Shown here piece by piece: positions 56,581 to 64,000 of a stretch of DNA of 64,000 nt. The DNA is from Sphingopyxis macrogoltabida. Its GTDB lineage: Bacteria > Pseudomonadota > Alphaproteobacteria > Sphingomonadales > Sphingomonadaceae. Position numbers and translations under genes: made by a program. Below the pieces are notes generated by a model that saw nothing but the letters and a program-made list of their open reading frames with translations, searched no databases and had not been told where the DNA came from. Position 1 is the stretch's first letter, and each line of letters opens with the position of its first letter. Location of the stretch: the NCBI RefSeq assembly GCF_001307295.1, contig NZ_CP012700.1:4281001-4345000 (forward strand), written 5' to 3'.

Positions 56581-58869
56581 ATGCGTCCTTTCGCCCGCGG
56601 CCTGCGCAGCGCCGTCCTCGCCTCGACCGCGCTTTCGATGCTCGCCTTCGCCCCGGCCGCTTTCGCGCAGGACGCCGCCGATGAGGGCGCGAATGCCTCT
56701 GGCGGCGGCGAAGAGATCGTCGTGACCGCCCGCCGCACCGAGGAACGGCTCGAAACCGTTCCGGTGTCGGTATCGGCCTTTTCCGAACGCGCGCTCGACC
56801 GCATCCAGGCGTCGGACACCACCGGGCTGCAGGGCGCCGTCCCCAACCTCAACGTCGTGCAGGGCCGCGGCTCGTCGAACGCGACCAACATCTATATCCG
56901 CGGCATCGGCCAGCCCGACGCGCTGCAGACCTTCGACCCCGCGGTCGGCGTTTATGTCGACGACGTCTATTACAGCCGCATCCGCGGCACCCAGCTCGAC
57001 CTGCTCGACCTCGAACGCGTCGAGGTGCTGCGCGGGCCGCAGGGCACGCTCTACGGCAAGAACACCATCGGCGGCGCGCTGAAAGTCGTCACCCGCAAGC
57101 CCGGCCAGACCTTCCGTGGCGGTGTTTCCGCCGCCTACGGCTCCTACGACCAGTTCGAGATCAAGGCGTCGGCTTCGGGGCCCGTTTCAGACACGCTCGC
57201 GGCCGGCTTCGCGGTGATGCGGGCGAAGCGCGACGGCTATGTCGAGGATGCGGTGCTCGACCGCGATTATAACGACAAGGACACCGTCGCCGCACGCGGG
57301 GCGCTGGCCTTTACCCCCAGCGCCGATTTCCGCCTCGACGTCTCGCTAGACTATACGCGCGACGACGCGTCGTTGACCGTCGGTCAACCGCTCAATTCGC
57401 TGACCTATCTGATCGGCGGCGGCACCGCCCTTGCCCTGCCGACCAACCCCGATCCGAAAGACTATGACTTCACCGGCCTCACGACGCCCAGCCTGCCCAA
57501 TTCGACCAAGCTGCGTCACTGGGGCGCCAGTGCGGCCGCCGCGTGGAACGTCACCGACGATCTCGAACTGAAGTCGATCACCGCCTATCGCCGGCTCGTC
57601 ACCAAGGATTATGTCGATATCGACGCGACCGAGCTCGAGATGGGCGATGTGTTCGTCGGCGTCTGGCAGAAACAGTTCAGCCAGGAATTGCAGCTCAACT
57701 ATACCGGCGAGCGGCTGCAGGCGGTCGGCGGGCTCTATTATCTGAAAGAAGATATCGCGTCGCATCAGGAAGCCTATGCCGACGACCTGATCGGGCCGCT
57801 GCTCGGCAACCCGACCTTCCTGCGGACGATCGACGATACGCTGACGACGAAAAGCTACGCCGCCTATGCCAATGCCAGCTTTGCGGTCACCGATGCGCTG
57901 CGCATCTCGGCGGGCCTCCGCTATACCGACGAGAAGAAGGATTACTGGCGGACAACCTCGACCTTCTCGACCAGCCCGTTGCTGACCAGCGTCACGCCCT
58001 ATGTGTTCGCGCGCAAGCAGAGCTGGGACGACTGGTCGCCAATGGCCTCGATCGACTATCGCTTCACCGACAATCTGATGTTCTATGCGCGCGCCGCCAA
58101 GGGCTTCAAATCGGGCGGCTTCAACGGCCGCGCGAACAGCGCCGCCGAATCGACCGCCTATGCGCCCGAAAAAGTCTGGTCGTACGAGGCCGGGTTCAAG
58201 GGATCGGTCGCCGATATCGCGCGCTTCAGCATCGCGGTGTTCCACAACGACTATAAGGATTTCCAGGCGCGCGTATCGGGCATCGATTCCGACCCGAACA
58301 CCGGGCTGCCGGTGCCGGTGCTGAGCGTGCTCAACGCGGGCAAGCTGCAGATCCGCGGCGCCGAACTCGAACTCGCGCTCACCCCGGCAACGGGGCTGCT
58401 GCTCGACACCCAGATCGGCTATCTCGACGCCGAATATAAGGAATTCGACGACGCGCGCTTCCCCGACGGCAGCCGCGCCTTCCAGCGCCCCGCCTTCGCG
58501 CCGAAATGGACGATGCGCTTCGGGGCGCAATATGAGGCCGATCTCGGCGGGTCGGGTTTCCTGACGGTGGGCGGCCAGACGCGCTATCGCTCGACCACGG
58601 CGCTCGCGGTCGACAACACCTATATCGTCGGCACCGTCGGCACGACGACCGAGATCGAAGGGCTGTTCCAGCGCGGCTACTGGCTCCACGACGCCCGCAT
58701 AGTCTGGGAAGACGAGGCGCGCAAATTCAGCCTCGGCCTCTACGGCCAGAACCTCTCGGACAAGCGCTACAAGACCGACGGGCAGGACTTCTCCAGCATC
58801 GGCAGCATCCGCACCGTCTATTACGGCGCGCCCCGCACCTTCACCGTGCGCGCCGGGGTCAAATTCTGA
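56581..58869 (+). CDS. TonB-dependent receptor
   Basis: A 762-aa outer-membrane receptor. Signal peptide residues 1-29 (ends AAFAQ), TonB box EEIVVTARR, plug domain with VPVSVSAFSERALDRI, IYIRGIGQP and VLRGPQGTLYGKNTIGGA, and a long beta-barrel ending in the aromatic residue Phe (TVRAGVKF). ATG 56581 follows GGGAGAG. The plug motifs place it among sphingomonad receptors of the FecA/CirA-like type often used for large organic ligands; substrate unknown. A strong terminator follows at 58900. Confidence 0.92.
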   Translation: MRPFARGLRSAVLASTALSMLAFAPAAFAQDAADEGANASGGGEEIVVTARRTEERLETVPVSVSAFSERALDRIQASDTTGLQGAVPNLNVVQGRGSSNATNIYIRGIGQPDALQTFDPAVGVYVDDVYYSRIRGTQLDLLDLERVEVLRGPQGTLYGKNTIGGALKVVTRKPGQTFRGGVSAAYGSYDQFEIKASASGPVSDTLAAGFAVMRAKRDGYVEDAVLDRDYNDKDTVAARGALAFTPSADFRLDVSLDYTRDDASLTVGQPLNSLTYLIGGGTALALPTNPDPKDYDFTGLTTPSLPNSTKLRHWGASAAAAWNVTDDLELKSITAYRRLVTKDYVDIDATELEMGDVFVGVWQKQFSQELQLNYTGERLQAVGGLYYLKEDIASHQEAYADDLIGPLLGNPTFLRTIDDTLTTKSYAAYANASFAVTDALRISAGLRYTDEKKDYWRTTSTFSTSPLLTSVTPYVFARKQSWDDWSPMASIDYRFTDNLMFYARAAKGFKSGGFNGRANSAAESTAYAPEKVWSYEAGFKGSVADIARFSIAVFHNDYKDFQARVSGIDSDPNTGLPVPVLSVLNAGKLQIRGAELELALTPATGLLLDTQIGYLDAEYKEFDDARFPDGSRAFQRPAFAPKWTMRFGAQYEADLGGSGFLTVGGQTRYRSTTALAVDNTYIVGTVGTTTEIEGLFQRGYWLHDARIVWEDEARKFSLGLYGQNLSDKRYKTDGQDFSSIGSIRTVYYGAPRTFTVRAGVKF

Positions 58870-58899
58870 TCGACCGGAAAAAGGAACGGAAAAAAGGGG

Positions 58900-58929
58900 A
58901 AAGGGGCGTCCGCTTGGGCGCCCCTTTTT
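58900..58929. terminator. bidirectional rho-independent terminator
   Basis: Perfect 9-bp stem AAAGGGGCG/CGCCCCTTT with a 10-nt loop, followed by T residues on the plus strand and preceded by A-rich sequence serving the minus strand. It sits between the convergent TonB receptor and CoA-transferase genes; the latter's stop lies in the T-run. Confidence 0.85.
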
Positions 58930-60058
58930 ATGTGCCGAGCCGCGGCGCGCCGGTGGCAGCGACCATCCGTTCGCCGTCGATGACGATCGGGCTCGCGACG
59001 CCGTCGATCGACGCACCTTCGGGACGGAAGCGCAGACCGCGCGCGACGACCTGCGGATCGGCGAAGACCCCCGCCATATCGTTGATCGGCCCCGACGGCA
59101 CGCCTTCGGCCTCGAGCGCCAGCGACAACGGCTGCGCGTCCCACGCCGCGATCTTCGCCGCGAGCAGCGGGATCAACTCGGCGCGGTTGGCGAGCCGTGC
59201 GGCATTATTGGCAAAACGCGGGTCGTCGCCCCATTCGGGGCTGCCGAGGATCGCGCAAAGCTTGCGATACTGGCTGTCGTTGCCGACCGCGATGACGAGC
59301 TGGCCGTCGGCGGTCGCAAACACCTGATAGGGCACGACATTGACATGGCCGTTGCCCATCCGCTTGGGCACCACGCCGCTCGCCAGATAATTGGCGGCCT
59401 GGTTCGCGAGCACTGCGACCTGGCTGTCGAGCAGCGCCATATCGACATGCGCGCCGCCACCGTCTTTGGCATCCGTGACGTGACGGCGTCGCAGTGCGGC
59501 GAGGATCGCGACCGTCGCATACATGCCGGTAAAGATGTCGGCGTAGGCGATACCCGCCTTTTGCGGCGCGCCGTCGGGTTCGCCGGTCAGCGACATGAAG
59601 CCGCTCATCGCCTGGACGATATAGTCGTAGCCGGCGCGATGCGCATAGGGGCCCGTCTGCCCGAAACCGGTGATCGAGCAGATAATCAGCCGCGGAAAAT
59701 CGGCGCGCAGCCGCGCCGGATCGAGCCCGTATTTGACGAGCCCGCCGACCTTGTAATTCTCGATCACGACATCCGCGCCGGCAAGCAGCGCGCGCACCTC
59801 GGCCTGCCCTTGCGCGCTGGCGATGTCGATCGCGACGCTCCGCTTGCCGCGATTGCAGCTATGATAATAGGCCGCGCCGAGCGCCTCGCCGTCCGGTCCG
59901 GTCACGAACGGCGGGCCCCATTCGCGCGTGTCGTCGCCGGCGCCCGGCCGCTCGACCTTGATCACCTCGGCGCCGAGATCGGCGAGCAACTGCCCGCACC
60001 ACGGCCCGGCGAGCACGCGCGCCAGTTCGACGACGCGCAGACCCTCCAGCGGCTTCAT
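58928..60058 (-). CDS. CaiB/BaiF-family CoA-transferase (probable succinyl-CoA:glutarate type)
   Basis: A 376-aa class-III CoA-transferase. Visible family features are GLRVVELARVLAGPWCGQLL, the VIKVERPGAGDDTREWGPPF region, CNRGKRSVAIDI, DVVIENYKVGG and the catalytic Asp in AGIAYADIFTGMYA. The start lies 1 bp after the gcdH stop, so both genes form one operon. This points to activation of glutarate to glutaryl-CoA, the known partnership in glutarate/lysine breakdown, although a different dicarboxylate is possible. Confidence 0.88.
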   Translation of the reverse strand: MKPLEGLRVVELARVLAGPWCGQLLADLGAEVIKVERPGAGDDTREWGPPFVTGPDGEALGAAYYHSCNRGKRSVAIDIASAQGQAEVRALLAGADVVIENYKVGGLVKYGLDPARLRADFPRLIICSITGFGQTGPYAHRAGYDYIVQAMSGFMSLTGEPDGAPQKAGIAYADIFTGMYATVAILAALRRRHVTDAKDGGGAHVDMALLDSQVAVLANQAANYLASGVVPKRMGNGHVNVVPYQVFATADGQLVIAVGNDSQYRKLCAILGSPEWGDDPRFANNAARLANRAELIPLLAAKIAAWDAQPLSLALEAEGVPSGPINDMAGVFADPQVVARGLRFRPEGASIDGVASPIVIDGERMVAATGAPRLGT

Positions 60059-60059
60059 C

Positions 60060-61268
60060 TCAGGAAAAAGCGGCGATGCCGGTGATCGCGCGGCCGAGGA
60101 TCAGCGCATGGACGTCGTGCGTGCCCTCATAGGTGTTCACCGTCTCGAGGTTCACCGCGTGGCGGATGACGTGATAGTCGGCGGAAATGCCGTTGCCGCC
60201 GTGCATATCACGCGCGACGCGCGCGATATCGAGCGCCTTGCCGCAATTGTTGCGCTTCAAGAGGCTGATCGCGTCGGGGACGAGCCGCCCGTCGTCGATC
60301 AGCCGGCCGACGCGCAGCGCCGCCTGCAACCCGAGCGAGATTTCGGTGAGCATGTTGGCGAGCTTGAGCTGGACGATCTGGTTCGCCGCGAGCGGGCGCC
60401 CGAACTGCTTGCGCTCGAGCGTGTAGTTGCGCGCGGCTTCATAGCAGAATTCGGCGGCGCCCATCGCGCCCCAGCCGATGCCGTAGCGCGCACGGTTGAG
60501 ACAGCCGAACGGCCCTTTCAGCCCGGAAACATGCGGCAACAGCGCATCTTCGCCGACCTCGACCCCGTCCATCACGATTTCGCCGGTGATCGAGGCGCGC
60601 AGGCTCACCTTGCCCTCGATCTTCGGCGCCGACAGGCCCTTCATCCCCTTTTCGAGTACGAAGCCGCGGATCGCGCCGTCGTGCGCTTCGGACTTCGCCC
60701 AGACGACGAAGACGTCGGCGATCGGCGAATTGGTGATCCACATCTTCGCGCCCTTGAGGCGATAGCCGCCTGCGATCTTCTCGGCGCGGGTGCGCATGCT
60801 GCCGGGGTCGCTGCCCGCGTCGGGCTCGGTCAGGCCGAAGCAGCCGACCAGCTCGCCCGAGGTCAGCCCGGGCAGATATTTGCGCTTCTGTTCCTCGCTG
60901 CCATAGGCATTGATCGGATGGATGACGAGCGAGCTCTGCACCGAACAGGCCGAGCGATAGCCCGAATCGACGCGTTCGACTTCACGCGCGATCAAGCCAT
61001 AGCTGACATAATTCAGCCCAGCGCCGCCATATTCAGGGTCGATCGTCGCGCCGAGAAGGCCGAGCGCGCCCATTTCGGACATGATCTCGCGGTCGAAACG
61101 CTCGTCGAGAAAGGCCGAGGTGACGCGCGGCAACAGCTCGCCTTCGGCATAGGCACGCGCCGCATCGCGGATCATCCGCTCCTCTTCGCTCAGTTGGTCG
61201 TCGAGCTGGAGCGGATCGAACGGGTCGAGCGCCTCGATGCGCTGCGGATCGGCCAAGGCCATGGTCAC
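60060..61268 (-). CDS. gcdH: glutaryl-CoA dehydrogenase
   Basis: A 402-aa acyl-CoA dehydrogenase of the GcdH type, which oxidises and decarboxylates glutaryl-CoA to crotonyl-CoA. FAD-site segments [17 protein letters not shown] and [17 protein letters not shown] are visible, then [17 protein letters not shown]. The catalytic Glu lies in [20 protein letters not shown], the pattern specific for GcdH. The ATG may be at 61268 or 61262. The CoA-transferase follows. Confidence 0.94.
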   Translation of the reverse strand: MTMALADPQRIEALDPFDPLQLDDQLSEEERMIRDAARAYAEGELLPRVTSAFLDERFDREIMSEMGALGLLGATIDPEYGGAGLNYVSYGLIAREVERVDSGYRSACSVQSSLVIHPINAYGSEEQKRKYLPGLTSGELVGCFGLTEPDAGSDPGSMRTRAEKIAGGYRLKGAKMWITNSPIADVFVVWAKSEAHDGAIRGFVLEKGMKGLSAPKIEGKVSLRASITGEIVMDGVEVGEDALLPHVSGLKGPFGCLNRARYGIGWGAMGAAEFCYEAARNYTLERKQFGRPLAANQIVQLKLANMLTEISLGLQAALRVGRLIDDGRLVPDAISLLKRNNCGKALDIARVARDMHGGNGISADYHVIRHAVNLETVNTYEGTHDVHALILGRAITGIAAFS

Positions 61269-61309
61269 GGGCTTTCTTCAGAAAGCGAGTCGCCCTGCCG
61301 GGCGACGCA

Positions 61310-62227
61310 CTAGGGAGTTTCGGTCGGCGCCGGTTTGCGCCCGGCCATCGCGGCAGCCGGGCTGTCGCGCGGCTCCAATATCGCTGCGGTCTCGATGAGG
61401 TCAAGCGCACGGCGCGCCTCGTGATAGCGGCGCGCGTCGATCAGCCATTCGCTCGCGGCCTCGGCCCCCGGCATCGCCTCGACCTCGGCAATCGCCTTGT
61501 CGACCTGCCCGGCCGCCAAATAGCGGCGCGCGCGGTCGAGCCGTTCCGACGCGCGCGTCGATTGCGTTCCCGCCGGCCGGACGGTGAACAACTCGCTGAT
61601 CTCGCGGCGAAACCCGGTCCACAGGCTGCCGTCGCCGTCGCTGCGTCCGACTAGCTGCGGCGCGAGTGTGTCGAGATCGCTGCGCAATTGTTCGAGCGTC
61701 ACCGGCTCGCGCGAGGTGTCGATAATCGTCTTGACCGCATTGGGCTGGTCGTCGCCGAAGCGCAGGCGGAGCTGCGCGTCGAGATAGCCGAGCGACAGAC
61801 CGCGATCGAGCGCGCGGCGAACGGCAAAGGCGACGAGCAGCCCTTCGGCCCGCGACGCATTGCCCGACGCCGATTCGGCTTCGAGTGTGATCCGCGACAA
61901 TCGCTGTTCCAGTTCGGCAACCCGCGCCGCCAGGGCATTCGCGCCGTCGACCGGCGCCACCACCATCGCCGGCTGCCCGGCCGCGGCCTCAGCCTCGGCC
62001 TGCTCGGCAAGCCCCAACGCGCCGGCCACCGCCGGCGTGTCGATCACCTTGGTCAGCGGTGTCTTGTCCTTGCCGTCGGCGAGCAGGCGATTCATCGCCC
62101 AACCGCCGCCGACCACGCCGATCAGGAGCAGGATGAACGCGCCGATGGCGAGCGTGCGGAACGATAGCCTTCTCACCGGAGCCTCGCCGCCGATCGGCGA
62201 GGACGTGTCGATGCTGTCGATTGCCAT
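61310..62227 (-). CDS. mitofilin/HemX-like membrane protein
   Basis: A 305-aa protein with one N-terminal membrane helix (residues 26-46), a coiled-coil segment (VAELEQRLSRITLEAES) and a helical C-terminal domain of the alphaproteobacterial mitofilin (Mic60) type, which is usually encoded beside hemD. ATG 62227 follows the hemD stop by 19 bp. It probably shapes the inner membrane or organises envelope contacts; a role in haem synthesis is suggested only by position. Confidence 0.78.
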   Translation of the reverse strand: MAIDSIDTSSPIGGEAPVRRLSFRTLAIGAFILLLIGVVGGGWAMNRLLADGKDKTPLTKVIDTPAVAGALGLAEQAEAEAAAGQPAMVVAPVDGANALAARVAELEQRLSRITLEAESASGNASRAEGLLVAFAVRRALDRGLSLGYLDAQLRLRFGDDQPNAVKTIIDTSREPVTLEQLRSDLDTLAPQLVGRSDGDGSLWTGFRREISELFTVRPAGTQSTRASERLDRARRYLAAGQVDKAIAEVEAMPGAEAASEWLIDARRYHEARRALDLIETAAILEPRDSPAAAMAGRKPAPTETP

Positions 62228-62246
62228 GTGTCTCTTTCGAACGACC

Positions 62247-62936
62247 CTATTTGTCCCCCTTGTGGCACAAAGCATGCGCCTCTGCCAACATCGCGGCGTC
62301 ATCGGGGCGACCGGCAACGGCAATTTCCGCCCACCCGCTTCCCGCCGCGGCGGCCGCTTTCGCGCTGATCGCCACCAGTTTCAAATGCTTACGCGCCGCG
62401 CCGGCCAGATCGGCGGTCCGCGCCGCGCCGCGCGCCGAATGGGCGAGCAGCACCGCCGGCGCCGCGAGCAGCGCATCCCATCCAGGCGGCGGCGGCACCG
62501 GATCGACGGCATAGCAAGGAACGGGCACCAGCGCCGCGCCGCGCGCGTCGAACGCCGAACGGTCGCGGCCACAAAGCCACAGGATGCGGGCCATGCCCTG
62601 CGATGCCATTGTGTCCAGCAGATGCTGCGCGTCGCTGTCGCCCGCCGCCGCGACCGACAGACCCGCTGAGTCGGCCGCCCGCGCGGTGGCGGCGCCGACC
62701 GCATGGACCGGCAACGCGGCGAGACGGCCGAGTCCGGCACCCGCCAGCCGCACCGCCTGCGCGCTCGTCACCAGCATGGCATCGAAATCCGCCGGGTCGG
62801 GCACCTCCCAGGGCAACGCATGCGCCTCGAACAGCGGCATATGCCGCGCATCGAGCCCCAGCGCCCGCGCCCGTTCCACCGTCGCCGCGCCGCCCGGATC
62901 GGGCCGCGTGACGAGCAGCGGCAGGCCCGCCGTCAT
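62247..62936 (-). CDS. hemD: uroporphyrinogen-III synthase
   Basis: A 229-aa HemD that closes hydroxymethylbilane to uroporphyrinogen III. Sequence conservation is low in this family; visible are PLLVTRPDPGGAATVERARA, AMLVTSAQAVR, AVGAATARAADSAGL and VLLAHSARGAART. The ATG at 62936 overlaps the hemC stop by 4 bp. Confidence 0.9.
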   Translation of the reverse strand: MTAGLPLLVTRPDPGGAATVERARALGLDARHMPLFEAHALPWEVPDPADFDAMLVTSAQAVRLAGAGLGRLAALPVHAVGAATARAADSAGLSVAAAGDSDAQHLLDTMASQGMARILWLCGRDRSAFDARGAALVPVPCYAVDPVPPPPGWDALLAAPAVLLAHSARGAARTADLAGAARKHLKLVAISAKAAAAAGSGWAEIAVAGRPDDAAMLAEAHALCHKGDK

Positions 62937-63886
62937 GCCGCGAACAGGCTCCGCACCGCCTCGGGCGCTTCGTCGAGCAGCCGGCGCGCCAGATCCGCGG
63001 CGGCAGCGGCATCGCTCATCAGCGCATGTCCCGCGACATGCTCGGCGCCGTCTTCCGAATAAATCTCGGCATCGAGCCGCAGCGTGCCGTCGTCCCGCCA
63101 ATGCGCGTGCGCCGCCACCGGCGAACGGCAATCGCCGCCGAGCGCGGCGAGAAATGCCCGCTCGGCCGCAACCGCCGCGTGCGTCGCCGCATGATCGACC
63201 GCCACAAGCAGCGCGCGGGTCGCCGCATCGTCGGCGCGGCATTCGATCCCGATCGCGCCCTGCGACGCCGCGGGCAGCAAGAGGTCGATCGGTATCACCT
63301 TGCCGACTTCGTACATCCCCAGCCGGTCGAGCCCCGCCGCCGCGAGCAAGGTCGCATCGACATCGCCCGCCGCGAGCTTGCCGAGCCGCGTCGCGACATT
63401 GCCGCGCAGCAGCGTCGTTTCCATATCGGGGCGTAGCCGCCGGACCTGCGCGGCGCGGCGCGGGCTGCTCGTGCCCAGCCGCGCGCCCTGCGGCAGCTCG
63501 GCAATCGCCGCCCCATCGATCCCGTCGCGGACGACCAACCGGTCGCGCGGATCGGCGCGCTCAAGCATCGCAACAAGGGAAAAGCGCGGATCGCGCAGCG
63601 TCTCGACATCTTTCAGCGAGTGCACCGCAATGTCGATCTCGCCCGCATCGAGCGCGGCGTCGAGTTCGCGCGTCCACAGCGCCTTGCCGCCGACCTCGGC
63701 GAGCGCGCGGTCCTGAATCCGGTCGCCGGTCGCGGTCATCGGCACGATTTCGAGCGCCGCGAGGTCGAGGCCGTGTGCGGCCATCAGCGCGGCGGCGGCC
63801 ATATTCGCCTGCGCCAGCGCGAGCGGCGAGGCGCGGGTGCCGATGCGCAGCGGGCGGGCGGGGGTGGGAAGCGGGATCGAAGCCAT
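62933..63886 (-). CDS. hemC: hydroxymethylbilane synthase (porphobilinogen deaminase)
   Basis: A 317-aa HemC: IGTRASPLALAQANMAAAAL, DIAVHSLKDVETL, LGTSSPRRAAQVRRLRPD, the substrate loop and the cofactor-binding Cys in LGGDCRSPVAAHA are all present. ATG 63886 gives the usual start (MASIPLPTPARPLRIG). It heads the hemC-hemD-mitofilin-like operon. Confidence 0.95.
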   Translation of the reverse strand: MASIPLPTPARPLRIGTRASPLALAQANMAAAALMAAHGLDLAALEIVPMTATGDRIQDRALAEVGGKALWTRELDAALDAGEIDIAVHSLKDVETLRDPRFSLVAMLERADPRDRLVVRDGIDGAAIAELPQGARLGTSSPRRAAQVRRLRPDMETTLLRGNVATRLGKLAAGDVDATLLAAAGLDRLGMYEVGKVIPIDLLLPAASQGAIGIECRADDAATRALLVAVDHAATHAAVAAERAFLAALGGDCRSPVAAHAHWRDDGTLRLDAEIYSEDGAEHVAGHALMSDAAAAADLARRLLDEAPEAVRSLFAA

Positions 63887-63897
63887 ATCCCCCGCTA

Positions 63898-63946
63898 GAG
63901 CATTTCCCGAAAAAGTGGGAACCGGTTTTTGGGCAGGAAAATGCTC
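63898..63946. repeat. alphaproteobacterial palindromic intergenic element
   Basis: Arms GAGCATTTCCC and GGAAAATGCTC enclose an inner GAAAAAGTGGGAACCGG...TTTTT region. This layout (GAGCATTTT...ACCGGTTTTT...AAAATGCTC) is a widespread dispersed palindrome in Alphaproteobacteria. It lies 11 bp upstream of hemC. Confidence 0.75.
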
Positions 63947-64000
63947 CAGAGGCTTCACTTGCCCTCGCGATAGAGGGGCGGGTAAAGGGCGCGCAACAAT

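Overview
The window looks like a chromosome segment of a sphingomonad (Alphaproteobacteria, Sphingomonadales; Sphingopyxis-like). This is inferred from the high GC, the housekeeping gene orders (hisC-tyrA divergent from metXW, ftsEX, hemCD plus a mitofilin-like gene), a large TonB-dependent receptor beside a TetR gene, and sphingomonad-type intergenic palindromes. No database search was possible.

Region 1 (1-4441) is the end of a conjugative trb operon (trbL, trbF, trbG, trbI, DUF2274), so the left third of the window is probably an integrative conjugative element or its remnant. Region 2 (4436-8314) is an IS scrapyard: a TetR-like fragment, an IS1380-family transposase, a non-coding stretch, and an IS3-family element whose ends I could place at 6792 and 8314.

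Region 3 (8315-35311) is a defence island. A BrxR/CapW-like WYL regulator (22006-22890) heads a minus-strand operon: SNF2/DUF3883 helicase, an unknown 163-aa protein, a 1406-aa sacsin-like GHKL ATPase, a PUA/ASCH-like protein, a DUF1156 DNA methyltransferase and a DUF499 ATPase. Divergently, an AddB-like PD-(D/E)XK nuclease and an AddA/UvrD-like helicase-nuclease are encoded, followed by a SIR2-HerA pair and a KTSC protein. Several key genes are broken. DUF499 is cut by the IS3 element. DUF1156 and SIR2 are each split by a copy of one 1422-bp IS256-family element, with 8-bp target duplications CCCGTTGA and GCGGTCAT. HerA is split by a second IS256-family element (1387 bp, duplication CAGTGCGG). 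Removing each IS and one duplication copy restores full-length frames of 926, 407 and 611 aa, so the disruptions look recent.

Region 4 (35546-36200) is the probable island boundary. It holds an intact tRNA-Arg(CCG), about 245 bp further a truncated second tRNA-Arg(CCG) lacking its T arm and 3' half, and a small fragment resembling the C-terminus of a nicotin(am)ate phosphoribosyltransferase.

Region 5 (36268-63886) is core chromosome. It starts with an RNA-repair module: rtcB, a frameshifted rlaP-like nucleotidyltransferase and rtcA, behind a near-consensus sigma-54 promoter and divergent from the activator rtcR. Then follow a YeiH-type transporter, a zinc-ribbon membrane protein, ftsEX, a YdcF-like gene, plsC, tyrA, hisC, metXW, rlpA, gyrB, a lipoprotein, an ArsR/SRPBCC pair sharing a perfect 20-bp palindrome, TetR and a TonB receptor, a CoA-transferase with glutaryl-CoA dehydrogenase, and the haem genes hemC, hemD and a mitofilin-like partner.
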